Shown piece by piece: positions 56,990 through 64,000 of a stretch of DNA of 64,000 nt (within the stretch, counting starts at the first letter, position 1; each line of letters opens with the position of its first letter). Source of the stretch: Heterohyrax brucei. Its lineage: Eukaryota; Chordata; Mammalia; Hyracoidea; Procaviidae. Position numbers and translations under genes: made by a program. The DNA lies in contig CM053146.1 in the NCBI GenBank assembly GCA_028571685.1, positions 114,985,431 to 115,049,430 of the forward strand, written 5' to 3'. The notes under the pieces were generated by a model. The model saw only the letters and a list, made by a program, of their open reading frames with translations, ran no database searches and was not told the origin of the DNA.

Positions 56990-57105
56990 GTTTTACTAAT
57001 TAAAGGTTGGCAGTTCAAATCCACCCAATAGCGCATACAAAAGAAAAGCCTAGCAATCTGCTTCTGTAAAGAGTACAGCCAAAAGAAAAGCCTATGCAGT
57101 AGTTT
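56990..57105 (+). mobile_element. AfroSINE fragment, long variant
   Basis: Sense: 'actaattaaaggttggcagt' with B-box-like gcagttcaaatcc, 'cacccaatagcgcatacaaa', 'gcctagcaatctgcttctgt' and 'gtacagccaaaagaaaagcc'. Both the head and the tail are incomplete. Confidence 0.72.
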
Positions 57106-59167
57106 GCTTTTAGGCATCTTCTCTTTCAGAGATCAATATTGTTTATCAATTTTTAAAATCTATTATTATCTTGAATGCAAACTTGCATTTGATCCAGTAA
57201 AGTTTTCAGGAGAGAAGGAGAGAAGACAAAAGGAAACAGAAGATTCAGACAATCCCATTTATAGGAAATGGGATTGCCTGAGCTGCTATCAGTTGCCTTA
57301 ACAGGCTGTACCCAAAGATATGGCTCAGTATTCTTTTTAAAATAGTTTTTCTACTAACAAGAGCCACAGATTTCATTTTCTTTTCTGTAAAATAGATAAG
57401 AAGAGAAAAAGAAAGAAAAGTGTCAGGAGAATATTTTTGGTGGAATGAATTCTCTCTTCAATAAATTTGTTAGATAGAATTTCAGGCCAGGAAAGAAAAT
57501 TAAACATGACATAAGATTTTGACTTGTGGCTTATAAAAGAAGGTAAAGACAAGTAAAGAAAATTAAAATGTGCAGCAATGTTGGGCAAACATTTGAAGAT
57601 ACTTGGAAGGTCATACTCATACTCATAAGCAAAGCATCTGTTATGTACATTCACATAATCTTCTCCTATCTTCTCTGAGTATTTTCCCTTTAAAATACAC
57701 TCTGTTGGAGACAGAGGAGATTATGCAAATTTATGAATCTTAATGATAAGTTCATTATTGAATGCATTGACGTGAATTTCAGTAAATGATAAATATAGAT
57801 CCTAGGATTTATGATACTAAAAAAATTCGACTCCTGGAGAACTTGGAAATTGCCAGTAAGAGAACTGAGCTACAAATGACAGCAAATAATGTATAACCAG
57901 ATTACATTATGCCCTGTGGTAATGAATAGGGAACGGGGCATGGTGATATGCCTGGGGTGATGATCAATATTTGGAATACTTAGACAGACAAGAAGATAAT
58001 TAGACTCATTATGGACACAGTTAACACAGATAAGATAATTTGGGAAATTGTACATTTGAGTATTAAGGGGAATTTTTTTTCTAGGTTAATGGATTTCCAG
58101 TGGTATCTATTAAAGCATATAAGATATTTCGCCTCTAGGGAATTTACTAAAAAAAAATCAAATATACAAAATTTTCAGTAAGTGTAATCTAAAATGAAAA
58201 GACAGAGTGGGATATGTTGATGAATAAAGTGGTGGTATGACTTCCTACTTGGAATTTATAATAATTTTTCATTCAAAGAGTTTTAAGGCTGTTAATTTCA
58301 CATCACAACTCGCCATGAAGCAAATAAAACATTTGTGTCGTGTTTGCCCGAGTTCATAAGACAAGGCCAAATTTACAAGGAAAGCAAGTGATCTTGACAA
58401 ATTCCCCGACTTTCAAGTTATATGCTGTGACCCCTGCATACCTTTGCAATCATTTTGATCCCCATTTTACTACTGGACACAATTCCTTTATTTTAGAGGG
58501 AGGAGCTCTAACTTAATTTTCCACTAAGTGCCTTGAGGACCACTGATGTTATTGGAAGGTACAAATTAATACATTATTCATTGTTAATTTGCTGTAAATA
58601 TTTGTTAATTATACAACTGTAACTGGGAGAGTAACTTGCCATGTTTCTGAAACTGAATGCCTTCCTCAAAATAATTTCTTATTTTTTTAATAAGGATGTA
58701 TTTGGAAGTAATTTCTTCAATGATGGAAGATCCAATTACTGGTCCTCTAGATTAGGGCATTCTTTTATTGCCACATTTTAATGTTCGAGTGGGAAGTTCA
58801 AACACCGCCGATGAGATCTCAGACTAATTAAATGATTATAGCCTGAGGGGAAGGACAACCAAGACTCCACTATTAATCTTCCCAAGAATAGCCTCTATAT
58901 GTGCTGAGCAGATGGATACACGCCTTGTTTCAAAAAGGAAAAAAGAAAAAAAAAATTGTAACAGTTGTTTGGGGAGAAAAAAGCTTTATTTTTTAAAACA
59001 AAAGGAAGACTAGTATTTATAAATTCTTTTTCAGCTTTTTGAAGAACTGGACATATTTAAGAATGCAGTGATGGAGCAAACAAAATGAATCTGCTGGGTA
59101 TTCACTCACTCAAATGTTTAGAAATGGCACAGAAGTAATAGTGACAACAATGGTCACCAGCTCTTTA
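57106..59167. other. AT-rich, repeat-poor stretch, no exon recognised
   Basis: Two kilobases without a recognisable mobile element. Several AT-rich words with ATTA/TAAT cores cluster at 58560-58620 (aattaatacattattcattg, ttgttaattatacaact) and 58810-58860 (agactaattaaatgattata). The 93-codon minus frame at 57373-57654 has no recognisable domain. Confidence 0.5.
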
Positions 59168-59300
59168 GGGACACTTGTGATGTACTATGCACTCTTCTGA
59201 GGTTGTTTTACCATCCTCGTTTTACAGGTGAGGGAACTGAGGCACAGAGAGGTTAATAACAAGAAGAAGTGGCGCAGAAGGAGGTGCTGGGTTGTTCCAC
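59168..59300 (-). repeat. MIR fragment
   Basis: Antisense core: 'catcctcgttttacaggtga', 'gggaactgaggcacagagag', 'gttaataacaagaagaagtg', 'gtgctgggttgtt'. Confidence 0.75.
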
Positions 59301-59638
59301 AGCCTCTCCCTCAGTCACTCACTATTAACAGCTCCTGTAGAGGCTGTTTTCTGATGACAAGACAGCAAGAGTCTGCATCATCCTAACCACTTGCTTGCAT
59401 GGACTGAACAGAGCTTCTCAGCTGTAGAGCAGGAGCAGGAATCCAAAACTGAGTCAAAGTAACTGTGGTCCAATTCCAAACAGTCCTCCAGGAAAGACTT
59501 TTCGTGTCCTGCTGTGTTGAAATGGGACTTCCTATCTAGAAGACTGAGGCAGTTGCTTCTAACTGTTTTAAAAGTGCATTTTATAATGGCATCTCTTCAC
59601 CTACATGCTTGCTACCTGTGTTGTGTCCACAAGAGGAG
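59301..59638. other. Intergenic, nothing recognised
   Basis: No classified repeat or exon. Confidence 0.4.
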
Positions 59639-59643
59639 TGGCA

Positions 59644-60165
59644 TGTCATGAATTGAATTGTGTCTCTAAAAAATGTATGTCAACCTGGCTGGGCCATGAT
59701 TCCTAGCACTGTGTGATTGTCTACCATTTTGTCTCTGATGTGATTTTCATATGAGTTGTAAATCCTACTTTTATGATGTAATTGAGGCCAGATTAGAGGC
59801 AGTTATGCTAAGGAGGCAGAATTCAATCTACAAGATTAGGTTTTGTTTTAAGGCAATCACTTTTAAGATATAAAAGAGAGAAGTAAGCAGAGAGACGGGG
59901 GGGCTTACAATACCACGAAAGTAGTGCCGGGAGCCAAGTGCCTCCTTTGGACTTGGATCCCTGTGCTGACAAACTCCTATACCAGGGGACCACTGAGGAC
60001 AGGGGCCTTCTTCCAGAGCTGACTATAAAAGCCTCCCCTGGATCTGGCACCCTGAATTGGAATTGCTAGCCTGCTAGACTGTGACAGAGTAAATTTAATA
60101 AATTTATTTGTTTAATAAATACTGCTTGTGATTATTTGTTATAGCCATAGTAGGTAACTAAGACA
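59644..60165 (+). mobile_element. ERVL-MaLR-like solo LTR
   Basis: A 522-bp LTR with TG...CA ends (tgtcatgaattgaattgtgt ... ggtaactaagaca), flanked by tggca (59639-59643) and tggta (60166-60170). TATA-like 'agatataaaagagagaagta' lies mid-element. The 3' part has three AATAAA-type words between 60092 and 60120 ('taataaatttatttgttta', 'aataaatact'), a plausible polyadenylation region. No internal viral genes. Confidence 0.87.
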
Positions 60166-60207
60166 TGGTAGTTGGTACAACTCCTTTGAATCCTTTTTCT
60201 TAGTTGT

Positions 60208-60251
60208 GAATATATATGTGTGTGTATGTACATATATGTATGTTCGTATTT

Positions 60252-60288
<37 letters not shown>
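60208..60288. repeat. (TG)n and (TATG)n microsatellite
   Basis: A pure TG run is centred on 60259-60287. To its left is an imperfect 'tatatatgtgtgtgtatgta' stretch. It directly precedes an AfroSINE. Confidence 0.9.
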
Positions 60289-60296
<8 letters not shown>

Positions 60297-60297
<1 letters not shown>

Positions 60298-60456
60298 AAC
60301 CCTGGTGGCACAGTGCTTAAGAGCTCAACTGCTGCCTAAAAGATTGGCAGTTCGCACCTGTCAGCTGCTCCTTGAAAATAACATGGGGCAGTTTTCCTAT
60401 AAGGTCACCATAAAGTGAAATTGACTCCAGAGCAATGGCTTTGGTTTTGGTTTTAT
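60297..60456 (+). mobile_element. AfroSINE
   Basis: Sense: 'aaaccctggtggcacagtgc' head, B-box-like ggcagttcgcacc, 'gctgctccttgaaaataaca', 'gtgaaattgactccagagca', 'atggctttggttttggtttt' tail. It pairs with an opposite-strand SINE 33 bp to its right. Confidence 0.93.
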
Positions 60457-60489
60457 ATGTGTAGCTATGTGTATACACACCTCTACCAC

Positions 60490-60690
60490 TATCACCCGTT
60501 GCTGTGGAGTTAATTCCGACTCCTAGTGACCCTGTAAGACAGTGGAGAACTGCCCCATAAAGTTTCCAGGGCTGTAATTGTTACGGGAGCAAACAGCCGT
60601 GTCTTTCTCCTGCAGAGCAGGGAGAAAGTTCTAACTACTGATCCTTCAGTTAGCAGCCAGGTACATAAGCAGCTGCACCATGAAGGCTCC
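60490..60690 (-). mobile_element. AfroSINE, long variant
   Basis: Minus strand: 'gttgctgtggagttaattcc', 'gtttccagggctgtaattgt' and 'gccgtgtctttctcctgcag' (extension of the long subtype), 'ccttcagttagcagccaggt', then the head. The 66-codon frame across it is incidental. Confidence 0.9.
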
Positions 60691-60725
60691 ACGTACACAC
60701 AGAAGTGCATATATATGACAAAATT

Positions 60726-61338
60726 TTTCCATTTTAACCTTTTTTAAATATATCATTCAATGACATTAATTATATTTACTATATTGTGCAGCCAGCACCA
60801 CTTTCCATTTCCAAAATTGTCTACCACCCTAAACAGAAACTCGGTACCCCTTTAGTGATAACTCCCCTATCTTCCCTCGTCTGGTAACGCTGGTAAACTT
60901 TGGTCTTTGTGCATACCGTGTGTCTTTCTGTGACTAAGTTCTTTCACTCAGTGGAATGCTTTCAGGGCTCATCTACGATGTAGCATGCATCAGAACTTCA
61001 TTGCTCCTATGGCTAAATAAGATTCCATGGCATGTCAGTGCCACATTTTGGCTATGCATTCATCTGTTGATGGACAGTTAGGTCACTTCCATCTGTTAAC
61101 TGTTACAAATAACACTGCAATGAATTTTGATGTACAAGTATCTGAGTCCTTGCTTTCAGGAGTTTACGTGTATGACAAGGAGTAGAATTGTTCAGTCATT
61201 TGGTAATTTTGTACTTAAACGTTTGAAGTACCACTGAATTGTTTTCCATAGTGACTGTCAATATTATATTCCCACCAGTAAGGGAAGAGGGTTTCAATTT
61301 CTCCATATCCTCACTAATACTTGTTAGTTTCAGTTTTT
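60726..61338 (-). mobile_element. Older L1 fragment (3' UTR and ORF2 C-terminus)
   Basis: The plus strand shows an antisense L1 of an older type than those above. The 3' UTR has 'gtgcagccagcaccactttc' and 'cctaaacagaaactcggtac'. The ORF2 C-terminal part has 'cattcatctgttgatggaca', 'gaattgttttccatagtgac' and 'ttctccatatcctcactaat'. No target duplication is visible and the ends are eroded. Confidence 0.85.
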
Positions 61339-61347
61339 TCTGATAAT

Positions 61348-61458
61348 AACCTGTTGCCACTGAGTTAATTCTAACACATAATTATCCTATTGAACAGAAT
61401 AGAACTGCCCCCATAGGGTTTCCATGGAGTGGCTAATACAAACTACTGACCTTTTTTG
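61348..61458 (-). mobile_element. AfroSINE, 5'-incomplete
   Basis: Minus strand: 'gttgccactgagttaattct', 'acagaatagaactgccccca', 'ccatggagtggctaatacaa', 'ctactgaccttttt'. The tRNA-like head is missing where the next LTR fragment begins. Confidence 0.82.
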
Positions 61459-61820
61459 GTGCAGTTGTGTTGATGGCCCAGGACCCAACGTGTAGGATTA
61501 TGTTGTGACTTGAGATAGTCTCTTGAGATATAAAAGAAAAACGCTGGAGGAGGGGTTTGGAGACCTCATACCACAAAGAAAGTAATGTCAGGAGCATAGC
61601 ACACCCTTGGGAAAGGGCCTGCAGACGCTGAAGCTCACGGTCCAGGTGAAGATTGGCTACAAGAACCTTCCTCTAAGGGCAGTGGAGAAATACATCCCCT
61701 GGAGCTGATGGCCTGAATTTGGGCTTTTAGCCTGCTTTTCCGTGAGATAAATAAGTGTCTGTTTATTAAAGCCATCTTCTTGTGGTATTTCTGTTACAAC
61801 AGCTCTAGATGACCAAGACA
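61459..61820 (+). mobile_element. Partial ERVL-MaLR-like LTR
   Basis: The first ~150 bp of the LTR is missing. From about 61459 it follows the family: 'gcagttgtgttgatggccca', 'agtctcttgagatataaaag', 'ggagacctcataccacaaag', 'gataaataagtgtctgttta' and the end 'ctctagatgaccaagaca'. It abuts the broken end of an AfroSINE, suggesting one deletion removed the start of the LTR and the head of the SINE. Confidence 0.8.
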
Positions 61821-63394
61821 GGCTAGAAATAGCAAATTTTCCAACTCTAAAGGCTATAAAAATTCTAATGTAAATGCCAATCCACAGTGGAATTGGTAAG
61901 AATAGGAGCAGAAAAGGTTTGGTTGTGGCAATGTGTGGCATCCCATACAGTATTTACGTGTTAGGGTTTTTATTCCAAATGTTTGGTTGGAATTTAATGC
62001 TTATGCCCATCCTTTGATTTAATAATCCCCCTCATAGTCTGGGACCCTCACCTTCAAAAAGAAGTCCCCAGATATATAAGAAAATGTCCTGGTGAAGGTC
62101 CATGTCACTACCTTCTTACTGAGATGGAGATTTCTCAGTTCAATTCACTGTAAGTCCTTGTAAGGATTTTCCTGGTTTTCAGTTCTTCTCTCTAATGTCA
62201 GTGTGTCTTCCATTGCTACATCCTGTTCACCCTCCAGAATCTAAACATATTCTTCCATGTCCAAAACTCCCTCGTCCCCATTTACAAATTAGGACTCAAG
62301 GACCCTTTCTTCTTTTAGTTTTATGAGGTACCACGTCTAAGACAGAGAGATTGTAATTCTGTCCGATGTCAGTTGGTGCTTCTAATTTGTGACCACTGTT
62401 GATATAAATTAATTGCCATCTCTTTTAATTCTACAAAACCCATGAATCCTTAACATTCAACTTATATAGAATGAGTAACGGTATATTTGTTTCTTCTTAA
62501 CCATGATTTCTTGCTGAGCTTTAGATGCATTCCTTTTAAATAGCACCCTTGTATCTCAGGTGACTTATTCATTCTCATGTTCCTCAGAATCTCTTGCTAG
62601 AGGTTGACGTGCATACTTAAAGTTTGGACTATAATATATCCTCCTGAATGACAGTGAATAAATAAAAGATGATTACTCTTGTTGACAGAGGAGCTAGACT
62701 TTCTCAGACAGTTTTTGTGTTCATATTTTCACTAAACTTCATGTTAGGCATCCCTAGGGCTTTATGGAGTAAAACATTTTCTGGAAACCCCAAAGTTTCT
62801 ACTGGCACTTCAGCATCCCAAACCTCTGTGTTGCCTTTTGTTTTCTTGTCAAACATGATCTTACTCAATTTCGGTTTCTCCAGTCTATTTTTCTTCCTTG
62901 GAATATGAGAAATATGCCTCTTTATGGATTTAATAGTAATACCTTCTCAATATTCATGACTTGCAAGTAGCACTTGAAAATTTTTTCCTGAAGTTTTTTG
63001 TAAGTTTTTGAGGAGCTTAGTGTCATCACTGTTTGAAGATCAAGGTCCCAGGCTCTGAAGATACATCATCACCTATAAAGTGCAGCTTCTATTGTCATCA
63101 AGTACATTGCTCAAATGGCTAAGTTACCTCCTCTAAGTTAATTATGAGTCAGCGAAGTCATAGTTTTGTGCAGTTTGCCCACTTGACTAGACTCTAGAGC
63201 TAATGTAGATTGTGGCTCTTATTAGAGAAGAGAAAACTAGCAGCCAGTATAAGTTATCAAGATGCTAGTTAAGCAGCAGGAAGCTGCTCTGAACCCTGAC
63301 CTCATGATTTCCAGTTTGGCGTGGAGAGCACGTTAGGCAATACAGCATGTGGAACAGCGCAAGAAATCTAGTTAGTCTGCCTAAATTCAGTTTC
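61821..63394. other. Intergenic, nothing recognised
   Basis: No classified repeat. The 79-codon plus frame at 62669 has no recognisable domain. Confidence 0.45.
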
Positions 63395-63590
63395 CATTTC
63401 TGGGGCTTATTCGGTGTACACGTTTAGACAAGTTATTTAACTGCTCTGGGCCTCCATTTCCTCAGCAGTGAAATGGGGCCACAGTAATGCCAGTAGCACA
63501 ACTGTGAGGATTACAGTAGATTAACGTGTAAGACCCTTAGAACAGTACCTGATACAGATTAAGCACTCCTTTCATTGTAAGCTCTTAGCA
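63395..63590 (+). repeat. MIR
   Basis: Sense MIR: 'agacaagttatttaactgct', 'ctgggcctccatttcctcag', 'cagtgaaatggggccacagt', 'aactgtgaggattacagtag', 'cttagaacagtacctgatac' and 'agattaagcactcctttcat'. Confidence 0.85.
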
Positions 63591-64000
63591 TCACTGTCAT
63601 TAAAACAACTGTTTCTAGAACACATGGAGTTTATGTGTTCTTTTTTTAACTTTGTGTGTGTATATATGTATATATATGCATCAGCCCTTTATTGTACATC
63701 ATTTATGTTCTTTAATATTGTGCTGAGCAACTGGTAGCGGTGTTCGTGGTGGCAGTGTTAGCAGGAGCAAACACAGTGACTATAGTAATGGAAGCTGGTG
63801 TCGTTCAGAGTCTTACCATGTGGTAAACACTGAAGTAGGTACTTTACGTGCATGATTGCACACAGAAATATATTTCTAGACCATCAAGTGTAGTCTCTTT
63901 TGACAATAATCCCCCTTGTAACCTAAGAGGAACAAGAGCTTTGGTCCTAGTGGAAAATCTCTGAACGTGGAAACAAGAGCCCTGATAGAATTCTTCCTAT
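63591..64000. other. Intergenic with TG/TA microsatellite
   Basis: An imperfect (TG)n(TA)n tract lies at about 63652-63680. Nothing else is recognised. Confidence 0.5.

Noticed and set aside
1..64000. CRISPR arrays, bacterial operons, riboswitches, prophage
   Set aside because: SINE, LINE and LTR content is mammalian, and no regularly spaced short repeats or prokaryotic gene organisation is present.

Overview
This is a stretch of mammalian nuclear DNA, almost certainly from an afrotherian (elephant, hyrax or sirenian lineage). The evidence is about 25 copies of a tRNA-headed SINE with a tail like 'gagtcggaatcgactcgacgg' (AfroSINE type). They sit with RTE retrotransposon fragments sharing that tail, L1 copies with one common long 3' UTR, and several related ERVL-MaLR-like LTRs. 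No protein-coding exon, tRNA, rRNA, snRNA or CpG island could be recognised. The longest open frames (at most 131 codons) fall in decayed RTE or L1 reverse-transcriptase sequence or are chance frames. The window reads as intergenic or deep intronic.

Layout. 1-4.1 kb: five AfroSINEs and an L1 3'-UTR remnant. 5.84-6.39 kb: a palindromic mariner derivative, with a second copy at 49.99-50.53 kb. 6.4-10.5 kb: no recognisable repeat. 10.57-11.48 kb: a 5'-truncated L1 with a perfect 13-bp target duplication. 13.8-14.1 kb: a short DNA transposon with terminal inverted repeats. 18.9-21.1 kb: a decayed antisense RTE. 22.06-27.65 kb: an antisense L1 with intact 5' and 3' ends and a perfect 13-bp target duplication, but no ORF1. 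28.7 kb: a copy of an unclassified repeat also found at 15.9-16.3 kb. 31.97-34.3 kb: two sense RTE fragments. 36.7-38.5 kb: MIRs and an ancient repeat. 39.9-41.8 kb: an L1 3' UTR split by an LTR, then three SINEs. 42.0-46.2 kb: a repeat-poor stretch. 46.2-48.5 kb: SINEs, a MaLR LTR and MIRs. 51.5-52.2 kb: three SINEs in series separated by near-identical target sites. 52.7-61.8 kb: four sense-strand LTRs of one family, SINEs, and a duplicated unclassified 220-bp sequence (53.2 and 54.1 kb). 57.1-59.2 kb: AT-rich, repeat-poor sequence. 60.7-61.3 kb: an older L1. 61.8-64 kb: mostly unique, with a MIR.

There is no gene set working together here. The connected biology is mobile-element parasitism: AfroSINEs carry the RTE-type tail, the mariner pair depends on a lost transposase source, and solo LTRs remain from ERVL-like elements. 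Family names rest on pattern recognition without a library search. Boundaries supported by target duplications are exact; others are good to roughly 10-30 bp.
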